The notes: a model not told the origin generated them from the letters alone. Positions 20,391 through 28,358 are shown, counted from the first letter of the stretch. The stretch: 64,000 bases of DNA from Hyphomicrobiales bacterium (GCA_017305715.1 JAFKKG010000010.1:1-64000), one strand, 5' to 3'. Numbers and translations are program-made.

Positions 20391-20591
20391 ATGGATTGGA
20401 ACCGCGTGGAAGGAAACTGGAAGCAGTTCAAGGGCGCCGCCAAGGAAAAATGGGGCAAGCTCACCGACGACGACCTCAACGTGATCGAAGGCCGCCGCGA
20501 ACAACTCGAAGGCAAGCTGCAGCAGCGCTACGGCTTCGCCAAGGACCAGATCCGCAAGGACGTCGATGACTGGTTCGGGACCCTGAAGTAA
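20391..20591 (+). CDS. CsbD family stress protein
   Basis: A 66-residue hydrophilic protein of the CsbD family, small proteins induced in general stress in many bacteria with no known biochemical role. The motifs WNRVEGNWKQFKGAAKEKWG and IEGRREQLEGKLQQRYG are typical. ATG at 20391 has AAGGAG 6 nt upstream; an ATG two codons earlier is too close to that site. It has its own EcfG-type promoter and a strong terminator, so it is a single-gene unit controlled by the general stress response. Confidence 0.92.
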   Translation: MDWNRVEGNWKQFKGAAKEKWGKLTDDDLNVIEGRREQLEGKLQQRYGFAKDQIRKDVDDWFGTLK

Positions 20592-20604
20592 CGCCCCGCA
20601 ATCG

Positions 20605-20633
20605 AAAGCCCCGGCCGACGCCGGGGCTTTTTT
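20605..20633 (+). terminator. Intrinsic terminator after csbD
   Basis: A perfect 11-bp GC-rich stem (20605-20615 with 20620-20630), a CGAC tetraloop and a T-run from 20628 to 20633, starting 14 nt after the csbD stop. It also separates csbD from the convergent 51-residue membrane protein gene. Confidence 0.9.
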
Positions 20634-20646
20634 GTTGGGGCGGGCG

Positions 20647-20802
20647 CTAGACCACGTTGATGTATCTCAACAGCGAGATCACGCCGAGGACGATGACGAC
20701 GACGCGGCAAATCTGCTTGGCGCGACCGTCGATCGGCAGCAGGTTGATGAGGTAGAGAACCAGGATAACGACGAGAAACGTCACGAGAATGCTGACGAGC
20801 AT
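20647..20802 (-). CDS. Small two-span membrane protein (Thivi_2564-like)
   Basis: A 51-residue protein with a hydrophobic first segment (residues 1-22), a short polar loop LPIDGRAKQI, and a second hydrophobic segment ending LLRYINVV. It resembles the small Thivi_2564 family of membrane proteins; no function is known. GAGGGGG lies 5 nt before the ATG. An EcfG-type promoter sits upstream at 20844-20868, so it is likely induced in the general stress response like its convergent neighbour csbD. Confidence 0.8.
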   Translation of the reverse strand: MLVSILVTFLVVILVLYLINLLPIDGRAKQICRVVVIVLGVISLLRYINVV

Positions 20803-20843
20803 GCGGGCCCCCTCGGCAAGAAATGCGGTGTTGGTGTCCTGCT

Positions 20844-20868
20844 AACGTGCCAGGGCAGGCAGAGTTCC
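20844..20868 (-). promoter_or_regulatory. EcfG-type promoter of the 51-residue membrane protein
   Basis: On the minus strand GGAAC (20868-20864) is followed after exactly 16 nt by CGTT (20847-20844), a perfect match to the EcfG consensus. The gene start at 20802 is about 40 nt downstream. Confidence 0.72.
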
Positions 20869-20998
20869 TGAATCGGGAACCTGTATTCGCAATTAAAAAT
20901 CTCGCCCCTTTCAACGGCACCGTACTTTTACGGCCCGGGTGCCGTCCGAGTTATTTACCATTCTGCCCCCCAATGGCCGCAGCTTTTGGGGGAGCACC

Positions 20999-23095
20999 AT
21001 GTTGAATCGTCTGACCGTATCCGCACTGCTGAAGATCGTCATCCTGGCCACCGCGTTCTGCATCGTGGTTGGATTTTCGCTCAACGCCTGGGAATCGTGG
21101 GGCCGCTTGCAGGTCGCGGGCCGCATCTCTGTGATCACGGACGCCTCCGCCAGCATGTTCAAGGCGATGCACAATCTGCGCACCGACCGCTCCACGACCA
21201 ACCGGTTGTTGATGGGGGCTGCGCCAATGGACAGCGACATCGAAAAATACCTGCGCGGCCTTCGCGACGCCGAAATGCCGGCGATGAGCGCCGCGCTCGG
21301 CCAGCTCGGCAAGATCGAGTTCGCGCAGCAGGCGACGCTGGTCCCGGAATTCGACCGCCTGTTCAAGGCGCTGACGGCGCAGCAGAAGGAATTCTGGGAG
21401 GCGATGACCCAGCCCAGGGAAGCGCCCCGCCGCGCTGCGCTCGCCAGGGAATATATGGAGACGACGCAGGGGCTCCTCACCACGCTCGACAGGCTGTCGG
21501 GAACGCTCGCCGCCAACGTCAACCATCAGGACCCCGTGATCGACCAGTTGCTCTCGATCAAGCAGATCGCCTGGCTGCTGCGAAACACCGCGGGCGAGGC
21601 GTCGCTGCTGATCTCCAACAGCCTCGGCGCCGGCAAGGCGACGGCGGAGACCCGCACGGCCCACACCAAATTCAGCGGGGGCGCCGATGCGGCGTGGAAT
21701 GCGCTGGAACTGGCCGCCTCGGGCATGCAATTGCCGCCGGCGCTGGCGAGCGCGATGGCCGCCACCAAGAAGGCCTATTTCGAGCCGGAATACCTTGCCT
21801 TGCGCGAACGGCTGCTGACGGCGCTGGTTGCCGGCGAGAAGCCCGAAATGACCGCGAATGCCTGGAGCCCGGTGACGGTCGGCCGGCTGTCGGCCGCCGT
21901 CAATGTCGCCGAAACGGCGCTCGATGCCGCCCGTGAGCACACCTTGGTGCAGTATTCCGCCGCGCAGCGCGCGCTGATCATGCAACTGGTGCTGCTCGCC
22001 GCCGCGCTGGCATTGACATCGGGGGCGCTGATGCTCGTCACCCGCCGCGTCATCAAGCCGCTGCACAACATGCGCGACGCCATGCTGAAGGTCGCCGCCG
22101 GCGACCTCACGGTCGATACCGGCTACACCCAGCGCCGGGATGAAATCGGCGCGCTGGCGGGTGCGCTCGAGACGTTCAAGCAGCAGGCCGGGGACAAGGT
22201 CCGGATCGAGACCCAGGAGCGCGAGCGCAATGCCGGCGCGATGGCGCGCCAGAAGGCGATCGACAGCTATGTCGGCGAATTCGAGAGCATCGTGCGCCGG
22301 ACCCTCGACCAGCTCGGCGATGCTTCGGGGCAGATGCGGACCACCTCGGATGGCCTGTCGACGGTTTCCCGCCAGACCAACGCGCGGGTCGAGGTCGCCG
22401 AGAAGGCGTCCAGCGAAGCCTCGATGAGCGTCGAGACGGTCGCGGCGGCTTCCGAGGAACTGAGCGCCTCGATCAACGATATCAGCCAGCAGGCCGCCCA
22501 TGCCGCCGGGATCGCCAGCCGCGCGGTCAGCCAGGCGCGCGAGACCGACGGCACCGTGCAGGGCCTTGCGGCGTCCGCGGGGAGGATCGGCGAAGTCGTC
22601 GGCCTGATCAATTCGATCGCCGCCCAGACCAACCTGCTCGCGCTCAACGCCACCATCGAAGCGGCGCGCGCGGGCGAAGCCGGTCGCGGCTTTGCCGTGG
22701 TCGCTTCCGAAGTCAAATCGCTGGCGAGCCAGACCGCGAAGGCGACCGAGGAAATTTCGGAGCAGATCTCCGAAATCCAGAAGGTCGCAGGCGACGCCAT
22801 CGACGCCATCAAGGGCATCGGCGGCATCATCGGCGAGGTCAACGAGGTGGCGACCGCGATCGCGGCCGCCGTGCAGGAACAGGGTGCCGCGACGCAGGAG
22901 ATCACGCGCAGCACGCAGTTCGCAGCCCAGGGCACCAAGAACGTTTCCGACAACATCTCGGGCGTGAAGACCGATGCGGACGCGGCAGCGGCGGCCGCCG
23001 ATGACGTCAAGCAGGCTTCCGAGACGCTGGAAACGCAGAGCAAGCAATTGGGGACTCAGGTCACCGAGTTCCTCGGCAAGATCCGCGCGGCGTAG
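20999..23095 (+). CDS. Methyl-accepting chemotaxis protein
   Basis: A 698-residue transmembrane chemoreceptor. TM1 spans about 10-31, a large helical periplasmic sensor covers 32-320, TM2 lies at about 325-345, then a HAMP domain ([20 protein letters not shown]) and the signalling hairpin whose tip is near residues 538-580 ([20 protein letters not shown]). It would signal to CheA/CheW; none is encoded here, so it is an orphan receptor. No methylesterase-binding pentapeptide is seen at the C-terminus. The ATG at 20999 has GGGGG 6 nt upstream. Ligand unknown. Confidence 0.94.
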   Translation: MLNRLTVSALLKIVILATAFCIVVGFSLNAWESWGRLQVAGRISVITDASASMFKAMHNLRTDRSTTNRLLMGAAPMDSDIEKYLRGLRDAEMPAMSAALGQLGKIEFAQQATLVPEFDRLFKALTAQQKEFWEAMTQPREAPRRAALAREYMETTQGLLTTLDRLSGTLAANVNHQDPVIDQLLSIKQIAWLLRNTAGEASLLISNSLGAGKATAETRTAHTKFSGGADAAWNALELAASGMQLPPALASAMAATKKAYFEPEYLALRERLLTALVAGEKPEMTANAWSPVTVGRLSAAVNVAETALDAAREHTLVQYSAAQRALIMQLVLLAAALALTSGALMLVTRRVIKPLHNMRDAMLKVAAGDLTVDTGYTQRRDEIGALAGALETFKQQAGDKVRIETQERERNAGAMARQKAIDSYVGEFESIVRRTLDQLGDASGQMRTTSDGLSTVSRQTNARVEVAEKASSEASMSVETVAAASEELSASINDISQQAAHAAGIASRAVSQARETDGTVQGLAASAGRIGEVVGLINSIAAQTNLLALNATIEAARAGEAGRGFAVVASEVKSLASQTAKATEEISEQISEIQKVAGDAIDAIKGIGGIIGEVNEVATAIAAAVQEQGAATQEITRSTQFAAQGTKNVSDNISGVKTDADAAAAAADDVKQASETLETQSKQLGTQVTEFLGKIRAA

Positions 23096-23105
23096 GCGCC
23101 ACTAC

Positions 23106-23197
23106 CGTCATGCCCGGCCTTGTGCCGGGCATCCACGACTTCCTTCTCCGTCGACTGTCAAAGACGTGGATGGCCGGGTCAAGCCCGGCCCTGACGG
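23106..23197. repeat. Palindromic repeat after the chemoreceptor gene
   Basis: A pair of inverted blocks, ATGCCCGGC...GCCGGGCATCCACG and CGTGGATGGCCGGG...CCCGGCCCTGACGG, forms nested hairpins. It is a well-recognised look of intergenic repeats in Bradyrhizobium. It fills most of the gap between the convergent chemoreceptor and DUF2865 genes. Confidence 0.7.
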
Positions 23198-23228
23198 AGT
23201 GGAAGTGTCGACCCCCATCCCAACATCC

Positions 23229-23867
23229 TTACTCTCGCGCCACGACCGGCACGCGCTCATACTTCGCGCGCACCTTGTCTGACGCGGGAGAAAAATTCAG
23301 CGAGGCGCCACGCCGGTCGGCGCTGCGGCCGGCGACCAGCAAGCCGTTCTCGCCGGCGACGATGTCGCCCCTGCGCAAGGTCGGATCGTTCTCGATCTTG
23401 ACCGGCGCCAGCCCGGTCTGGTCCTTGCGGTTGCAGGTGCATCCCGCCACCAGCTCGTTGCGATAGCGGAACGCGTTCGGCAGCTCCGAATAGGATTTTC
23501 CGTTCTCGCCTGCCGCGTTGTCGATGCTGCTGCCGTAGAACACCTTGGTCTCGCTCGCCGGACAGAAGCTCTCGCAGGATGCCGCGCGGCTGGCATTGTC
23601 GGATGCCGTTACCGGGAAGTAGCGGCCGTCGCAAGTACGCACGCAGAACGCCTGGCCGCCGCCGGAATAGCGCACGCGGCCCTCGCCGCGCTGCACCGGC
23701 ACCGATCCGTCCTCATTGGCGAAGGGCATCGAAATATAGGGGGTCCGCGCCCGGCCCATGCCGCCGAACAGGGCCGAGAAGAAATCCTGAGCCTGCGCCG
23801 CCGGGGCCAGCGCGGCAGCACCTGCCAATGCCACCGCACCCAATATTGCCATTCTACTCACGCCCAT
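23229..23867 (-). CDS. DUF2865 exported protein
   Basis: A 212-residue exported protein of the DUF2865 family, common in Rhizobiales and of unknown function. After a signal peptide ending AQA it has cysteine-containing motifs typical of the family: FCVRTCDGRYFPV, ASCESFCPAS and GCTCNRKDQTGLAPV, so several disulfides are likely in the periplasm. I use the ATG at 23867 with GGGAG 6 nt upstream; one at 23873 is possible. It starts 22 nt after the L,D-transpeptidase stop and should be co-transcribed with it, which suggests a cell-wall-related job. Confidence 0.87.
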   Translation of the reverse strand: MGVSRMAILGAVALAGAAALAPAAQAQDFFSALFGGMGRARTPYISMPFANEDGSVPVQRGEGRVRYSGGGQAFCVRTCDGRYFPVTASDNASRAASCESFCPASETKVFYGSSIDNAAGENGKSYSELPNAFRYRNELVAGCTCNRKDQTGLAPVKIENDPTLRRGDIVAGENGLLVAGRSADRRGASLNFSPASDKVRAKYERVPVVARE

Positions 23868-23889
23868 ACCCATCTCCCGTTACGGCGGC

Positions 23890-24651
23890 TCAGTTGAACT
23901 GCGACGCCGTCAGATTCATCGCCTGCCGCCCGGCAGGCTGGGTCACCGCCGCCGGACGCGCCGGCGCTGCCACCGGGCGCACGCTGATATTGGTTCTGGT
24001 CTCGATATGCGGCCCGCTCTTCGGCAGCACCACGACCTTGGTGCCGACATCGACACGGCTGAACAGATCGCTGACGTCTTCATTGGTCAGGCGGATGCAG
24101 CCGGAGGAAACGAACTTGCCGATCGTCGAGGGATCGTTGGTGCCGTGAATGCGGTATTGGCTGGAGCCGAGATACATCGCCCGTGCGCCGAGCGGATTGC
24201 CCGGGCCGCCCGCCATGAAGCGCGGCAGATAGGGCTGGCGCGCGATCATCTCGGCCGGCGGATGCCAATCCGGCCATTCCGCCTTGCGGGTGATGGTCTG
24301 CACGCCGGACCAGGTAAAGCCCTCGCGGCCGACGCCGACGCCGTAGCGGATGGCGCGGCCCTGGCCCAGTACGTAATAGAGCGCGGTATTGCCGGTATCG
24401 ATCACGATGGTGCCGGGCGCCTCATGGGTGTTGAAGGCCACGACGGCACGGCGCAGCCGCTCCGGCATGACGCCCGCCTCGGGCTCGACCATCACTTCAT
24501 CGGTGGGAAAGGCATTGGGCTGGGTGGAGGCGTAGCCCAGCGTTTGCGCGCTCGCCGCGCCAGGGAATACCGAGGGCGCCAGAAACAACGCGGTTGCGAA
24601 GGCAAGCGCGTGCGTTACGCGCGACGAAGGCCGGCGAGAGGACTGTGTCAT
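23890..24651 (-). CDS. L,D-transpeptidase (YkuD domain)
   Basis: A 253-residue exported L,D-transpeptidase of the ErfK/YbiS/YnhG type. These enzymes form 3-3 peptidoglycan crosslinks or attach proteins to the wall. The catalytic motif is complete: H169 in HGTND and C185 in SSGCIRL. A signal peptide covers about 1-36 (ending ASA). ATG at 24651 is preferred; a start at 24675 would leave almost no leader after the promoter. Its EcfG-type promoter places wall remodelling under general stress control. DUF2865 follows in the same unit. Confidence 0.92.
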   Translation of the reverse strand: MTQSSRRPSSRVTHALAFATALFLAPSVFPGAASAQTLGYASTQPNAFPTDEVMVEPEAGVMPERLRRAVVAFNTHEAPGTIVIDTGNTALYYVLGQGRAIRYGVGVGREGFTWSGVQTITRKAEWPDWHPPAEMIARQPYLPRFMAGGPGNPLGARAMYLGSSQYRIHGTNDPSTIGKFVSSGCIRLTNEDVSDLFSRVDVGTKVVVLPKSGPHIETRTNISVRPVAAPARPAAVTQPAGRQAMNLTASQFN

Positions 24652-24696
24652 GGGACTGCCCCGTTGGATGCGCATCGGGTGATGCTGTGGACAGGT

Positions 24697-24721
24697 AACG
24701 CGACCGGGGCCGGGCGGTTCC
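24697..24721 (-). promoter_or_regulatory. EcfG-type promoter of the L,D-transpeptidase gene
   Basis: Minus-strand GGAAC (24721-24717), 16 nt, then CGTT (24700-24697): a perfect consensus match. The start codon at 24651 follows at a normal leader distance. It is paired with a divergent site for the AI-2E transporter at 24779-24803. Confidence 0.72.
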
Positions 24722-24778
24722 CTGCAACTGAAGTCGATAGGCGCGCTGTCAACCCGGCAAGGCTCACAGTCTCGCGAT

Positions 24779-24803
24779 GGAACTTTTGTCTCGGCCGATC
24801 ATT
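24779..24803 (+). promoter_or_regulatory. EcfG-like promoter of the AI-2E family transporter gene
   Basis: GGAAC at 24779-24783, 16 nt, then CATT at 24800-24803. The -10 box differs from CGTT at one base, the same variant seen before nepR and the 28-residue microprotein. It lies inside the longest open frame of the downstream gene, which supports the later GTG start at 24882. Confidence 0.55.
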
Positions 24804-24881
24804 GTGGCCCTTGAGAATGAGGTTCGCGGGGCGACGTCGCGTCTGCGATGTGATCACCGCCTTGCGCGGGGGAGAATCGTT

Positions 24882-26126
24882 GTGCGTCCCTTGTCCGGAG
24901 AGCGTTCGCCTCCCAAGCCATTGCCGGAAGAACGCAAGGCGCCGCCCGGCGAGCGCAAAACGGCGCAGGGCGAGCGCAAGGCATCCGATCACAAGACGCT
25001 CGAGCAAAAGGCATCTGACCGGAAGCCTTCGCCGAACGAACGCCGGCAGGCCAACACGCCGGAAGGCAACCCGCTGCCCGACAGCCACCTCGAACTGCCC
25101 CCGCTGATCAGCCGCGCCGAGATCGTCGCCTTCTCGCTGGTGTCGTTGCTGGTGATCTGCATCGTCGCCGTGCTGTACGCGGCAAAGGCCTTCTTCCTTC
25201 CCGTCGTGATGGCCTTCATCGTCGGCACCATGCTGTCGCCGGCGGCGGGCTTTCTCGAACGGCGCCGCATTCCGCGCGCGGTTGCGGCGGTCCTGATCGT
25301 GGCCGCGGTCGGCACCGGTGTCGCGTTCATGGTCGGTTTGATCGCGGCACCCCTGATGGAATGGAGCAGCAAGCTTCCCGAGCTCGGATCGCAGTTGAAG
25401 GACAAACTGCATGTGTTCGACCGGCCGCTGGCGCTGTGGCAGCAGTTGCAGGGCATGCTCGGGGGATCCGATACGCTGGCGACCTTCCACCTGCCGAAAT
25501 TCGAATGGGTGCAGCCGACGCTCGAATTCCTGTCGCCGACCTTCACGGAATTCCTGCTGTTCGTGGCGACCCTGATCCTGTTCATCGCGAGCTGGAAGGA
25601 TCTGCGCCGGGCCATGGTGATGAATTTCGGCGACCGCCCGTCGCGGTTGCGGACGCTGCGGATCCTCAACGAGATCGAGGAGCATCTGGGCAGCTATCTG
25701 CTGATGGTGACGACCATCAATGTCGGCGTCGGTATCGCCACCGGCATCATCTGCGCGGTGACGGGCATGCCCAATCCGGCGGGCCTCGGCGCACTGGCCG
25801 CGACGTTGAACTTCATTCCGATCATCGGACCGGTCGCGATGTTCGTGGTGCTGGTCATGGTCGGCATCGTCACGTTTCCGTCGATCGGCGCCGGACTGCT
25901 GGCACCGCTGCTGTTCGCCGGCATGGCGTTTCTCGAGGGGCATTTCATCACGCCGACCATCGTCGGCCGCCGGCTGGAGCTCAACGCGCTCGCCGTGTTC
26001 GTCGCGCTGGCATTCTGGACCTGGCTGTGGGGACCGATGGGCGCGTTCCTGGCTTCCCCGATCCTGATCGTCGCCTTGATCCTCAAGGAGCATCTGATGC
26101 CGGTCAATTCGCCACAGCTTCCCTAA
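24882..26126 (+). CDS. AI-2E family transporter (PerM-like)
   Basis: A 414-residue inner-membrane protein of the AI-2E exporter/PerM family, about eight spans, with the family end GPMGAFLASPILIVALILKEHL and the central LEGHFITPTIVGRRLELN. The family includes efflux permeases; the substrate here is unknown. An unusual charged, repeat-rich cytoplasmic leader (repeated GERK/ERK/SDRK units over about 45 residues) precedes the membrane part. The GTG at 24882 has GGGGGAG 7 nt upstream and follows the probable promoter; the open frame itself reaches back to 24777. Confidence 0.85.
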   Translation: MRPLSGERSPPKPLPEERKAPPGERKTAQGERKASDHKTLEQKASDRKPSPNERRQANTPEGNPLPDSHLELPPLISRAEIVAFSLVSLLVICIVAVLYAAKAFFLPVVMAFIVGTMLSPAAGFLERRRIPRAVAAVLIVAAVGTGVAFMVGLIAAPLMEWSSKLPELGSQLKDKLHVFDRPLALWQQLQGMLGGSDTLATFHLPKFEWVQPTLEFLSPTFTEFLLFVATLILFIASWKDLRRAMVMNFGDRPSRLRTLRILNEIEEHLGSYLLMVTTINVGVGIATGIICAVTGMPNPAGLGALAATLNFIPIIGPVAMFVVLVMVGIVTFPSIGAGLLAPLLFAGMAFLEGHFITPTIVGRRLELNALAVFVALAFWTWLWGPMGAFLASPILIVALILKEHLMPVNSPQLP

Positions 26127-26140
26127 TGGGTTTCGCGGCC

Positions 26141-26165
26141 GGAACTTCCGCTTCGGGCGGGCGTT
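26141..26165 (+). promoter_or_regulatory. EcfG-type promoter of the DUF883 gene
   Basis: GGAAC at 26141-26145, 16 nt, CGTT at 26162-26165: a perfect match. The DUF883 start codon is about 36 nt beyond. The promoter begins 15 nt after the transporter stop codon. Confidence 0.75.
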
Positions 26166-26201
26166 TCCCCAACATGCAATTTCAGTACCCGGGAGCTTTC
26201 G

Positions 26202-26543
26202 ATGTCGCCGACCGACAGTGCCACCTATGAACGCCTGGAAAAGGATGTAACCGCCGTGAAAAACGATATCGCCGCCCTCACCGACCAGATCACCGATGCG
26301 CTCAACAATTTTGCCGGCACCGCCGGCAAGCAGGCGCGCCGCGGCTACAAGCAGGCGCGCGCCAATGCGGAAGCTGCGATGGACGACATGTCCGAGCGCG
26401 GCAGCGCCATGATGGATGCGGCTCAGGATGCGGCCTCCTCGATCGAGGAGTCGCTGGAAGACGTCATCACGCAGCGGCCGCTCGCGACCGTCGGCCTCGC
26501 GCTCGGCGTGGGTTTTCTGATCGGCGCGATGTGGCGCAGGTAG
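26202..26543 (+). CDS. DUF883 family protein (ElaB/YqjD-like)
   Basis: A 113-residue protein with a long amphipathic, alanine-rich helical region (residues 1-85, with ARRGYKQARANAEAAMDD) and one C-terminal membrane anchor (ATVGLALGVGFLIGAMWRR). This is the layout of ElaB/YqjD, stationary-phase inner-membrane proteins reported to bind ribosomes in Escherichia coli. An EcfG-type promoter precedes it, which agrees with a stress or stationary-phase role. The next gene encodes a YqjE-like membrane protein, the same pairing as in enterobacteria. Confidence 0.88.
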   Translation: MSPTDSATYERLEKDVTAVKNDIAALTDQITDALNNFAGTAGKQARRGYKQARANAEAAMDDMSERGSAMMDAAQDAASSIEESLEDVITQRPLATVGLALGVGFLIGAMWRR

Positions 26544-26560
26544 TAATCAGGCTGCGCGCC

Positions 26561-26585
26561 GGAACGCCCGGCTTCATCTTGCGAT
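26561..26585 (+). promoter_or_regulatory. Possible weak EcfG-like promoter before the holin-like gene
   Basis: GGAAC at 26561-26565 with CGAT at 26582-26585 after 16 nt; one mismatch to the -10 box. It could give extra transcription of the downstream gene inside the DUF883 unit. Chance occurrence cannot be excluded. Confidence 0.35.
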
Positions 26586-26642
26586 GACGGCGCCGGCGCG
26601 TGGCGTGTTTTGTTGATGTTCTTTTCAGATCGAGGCGAGCCC

Positions 26643-27083
26643 ATGTTTCAGCGACTGATCGATGACTTCAAGGATTCGACCGGCACCGCGTTGCGGCTGA
26701 CCTCGCTGGCCGCCGCCGCCGCGGTCGCGCTGCTCGTCACCACCTCGTTCCTGTGCGCGGCCGCGTTCGTGTTCGTGCTGCAAAAATACGGCCCGGTGGA
26801 AGCCTGCCTCACCGGCGCCGGCATCTTCTTCGTGGTCACGATGATCGCGGCGATTTCCTACATGGTGCGCAAGAAGCAGATCGAGACGCGCGTCAAGCAG
26901 ACGACGAAATCGGCCGCCCAGACCATGCTGGCCGACCCGATGCTGGTCGCCGCCGGCCTGCAAGTGGTGCGCGCGATCGGGATCAAGAAGCTGATTCCGA
27001 TCCTGGCGGTCGGCGGCCTCGCGCTGGGATTTTTGGCAAGCCGCGGGCAGAGCCAGGCGGGTGGCGAAGCGTCGGCCGATTAA
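26643..27083 (+). CDS. Small membrane protein, YqjE/holin-superfamily-like
   Basis: A 146-residue inner-membrane protein with two adjacent hydrophobic segments (about residues 20-45 and 55-75) and a third near the C-terminus (LIPILAVGGLALGFLAS). The order, directly after a DUF883/YqjD-like gene, matches the yqjD-yqjE pairing. I do not recognise a catalytic motif. The ATG at 26643 has GAGG 7 nt upstream. It probably works with the DUF883 protein at the inner membrane under stress. Confidence 0.72.
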   Translation: MFQRLIDDFKDSTGTALRLTSLAAAAAVALLVTTSFLCAAAFVFVLQKYGPVEACLTGAGIFFVVTMIAAISYMVRKKQIETRVKQTTKSAAQTMLADPMLVAAGLQVVRAIGIKKLIPILAVGGLALGFLASRGQSQAGGEASAD

Positions 27084-27129
27084 GTTCGTGCTCTCTCCAA
27101 GCCCGAGACGACAGTGTGTTTGTTGTTGC

Positions 27130-27615
27130 ACCGGGCCTCTAACATGCGTTCGCTATCTCGCGGCTTGATGCGCCCGAGCTTTGCCGGAAACTTCCCGCCC
27201 TCTTCAAACAGAGGGCGCAGGGAAGACCGGGTGCGCGCTGCACCCGCGGTCTCGTGTGCAATGTGCACTAAAAAATGCGCACACGAGCATACAGGTCCAG
27301 CGGAGAACACCCGGCCTTCCCTGCGCAATGGCTTTACGGCTTATGGCGAGATCTCCCCGGAGAACGGCTCTTTTGCCTCCGTGGCGCCCTGGGAAGTCGA
27401 ACGCCCCCAGGTGCATTGACGCCAGCAACGCGACGTCGGGACCACACGCTTTTGCCGTACGCCCCCGCCACGATCGTCTCCGTGGCATCGGCGTCCATCG
27501 CAACCCGTCCAACGTCCGTGACGACGGCCGACGCCCTTCTGACCAGGACGGGATGGGCAAATTCGTAGAGATGATTTGCCCGACGAGGAAAGCGGAATTT
27601 TGCCCGTCGGGTTAA
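27130..27615. repeat. Large dispersed palindromic element (about 490 bp)
   Basis: A structured non-coding element with nested inverted repeats: outer arms 27215-27233 and 27308-27326 (18 of 19 pair), inner arms 27251-27259 and 27279-27287, a third hairpin 27388-27393/27406-27411, and a last pair 27579-27585/27605-27611. Its translation products, which read like AGKTGCALHPRSR, are familiar to me as spurious hypothetical proteins annotated many times in Bradyrhizobium genomes, so I take it as a multicopy genus-level repeat. The exact ends are uncertain. Confidence 0.65.
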
Positions 27616-27640
27616 TTTGTCGCACGGCTATCTCCACGTC

Positions 27641-27711
27641 GTTGCGAACGGAGCGAAGCAATCCACGCCTGGGCTTGGCGCAAGTATGGATTGCTTCGCT
27701 CCGCTCGCAAT
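27641..27711. repeat. Palindromic repeat with 25-bp arms
   Basis: Arms 27641-27665 and 27687-27711 pair at 23 of 25 positions around a 21-nt loop. The core GCGAAGCAATCCA is a motif I recognise from dispersed Bradyrhizobium repeats. No T-run on the side facing the exported-protein gene. Confidence 0.7.
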
Positions 27712-27733
27712 AACGGCGGGGAGAGCTTTCCCT

Positions 27734-28126
27734 TTACGTCACGCAGCGCCCCGGCTGAAGCAGCTTGGCGACGTCGGTCAGGATGCTGACGGGCGGCTCG
27801 CAGGCGACCGCGATCCGCTTGCTGGCCGGCTTGGTCACCGGCGACGGGTTGCGCGCTGCCTTGGACTCTTCCTTGGCAACGGGAAGGCGGACCAGCACGG
27901 AGGTATCCGTGAGGCCGTTGTGTTGCAGCGCAATGGTCCGGGTCTGCCCCGCCGCAGCGGGAACCGAAGCGCGGTCGGACTTGGCGGCACGATTGACGCC
28001 GACCTCGGGCGCCGTACCCGGCGCCTGGCGGTTGCCGATCAGATCGTGGGCAAACGCGAGCTGGACCGCGCCAAGCGTCAGGGCGATGGCGAGCGAGCCG
28101 AAAATTCCCTTGCGAATCTGTGGCAT
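27734..28126 (-). CDS. Hypothetical exported protein
   Basis: A 130-residue protein of unknown function. Residues 1-25 (MPQIRKGIF, then a hydrophobic stretch ending QLAFAHD) form a signal peptide. The mature part is alanine-, proline- and lysine-rich, and has two cysteines near the C-terminus (VACEPPVSILTDVAKLLQPGRC) that could form a disulfide. I recognise no domain. I chose the ATG at 28126 because the signal peptide begins there; the frame is open a further 24 codons upstream. It stands alone among repeats. Confidence 0.7.
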   Translation of the reverse strand: MPQIRKGIFGSLAIALTLGAVQLAFAHDLIGNRQAPGTAPEVGVNRAAKSDRASVPAAAGQTRTIALQHNGLTDTSVLVRLPVAKEESKAARNPSPVTKPASKRIAVACEPPVSILTDVAKLLQPGRCVT

Positions 28127-28239
28127 GTCGGGTGTGTCCCTCGCCCCATGGCGATCACCAACACAACCCCAGCCAGGCCATCCCGGTTCGGCACACAAAC
28201 GATCACTTAAGCGTGTATGAAAATATCCGAGAATATTTG

Positions 28240-28358
28240 GCGGCGCCTGGAACGACTCCGGGGCTCGCGAGTCTTCTCAACAGCCGGTTATTCCCCCTGC
28301 CCCATTGACCGGCGATGTAGGGCGCGACCGTGGTGATGCCGGTCGCGCCCTGCTTTTT
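28240..28358 (+). ncRNA. Candidate trans-acting small RNA with a C-rich loop
   Basis: A plus-strand intrinsic terminator lies here with no plus-strand gene before it. Upstream are a GACTC/GAGTC hairpin (28254-28258 with 28269-28273) and a second hairpin GCCGGT/ACCGGC (28283-28288 with 28308-28313). Its 19-nt loop contains CCCCC and CCCC, sequences able to pair with Shine-Dalgarno motifs. Hairpins with C-rich loops plus terminator are the usual build of alphaproteobacterial regulatory RNAs. The 5' end is a guess, and no family is assigned. Confidence 0.5.
28320..28358 (+). terminator. Intrinsic terminator of the small RNA candidate
   Basis: Perfect 11-bp stem (28320-28330 with 28340-28350), 9-nt loop, and TTTTT at 28354-28358. 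It works only in plus orientation, since the opposite side lacks a T-run. Confidence 0.8.

Larger units (their letters stand above)
27084..27733. other. Gene-free stretch filled by two repeat elements
   Basis: No believable gene lies in these 650 nt. Open frames of up to about 144 codons exist, but they are parts of the dispersed repeat at about 27130-27615 and lack ribosome binding sites. A second, shorter palindromic repeat sits at 27641-27711. Confidence 0.7.

Noticed and set aside
20951-23047. A 698-codon frame antisense to the chemoreceptor gene
   Set aside because: Mirror of a certain gene with low-complexity product and no ribosome binding site.
27181-27615. Hypothetical proteins in the large palindromic repeat
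   Set aside because: Several overlapping frames, hairpin structure and repeat character argue for non-coding DNA.
28240-28358. The small RNA as 6S RNA or tmRNA
   Set aside because: It lacks the long central bubble expected of 6S RNA and any tag reading frame or tRNA-like end of tmRNA.
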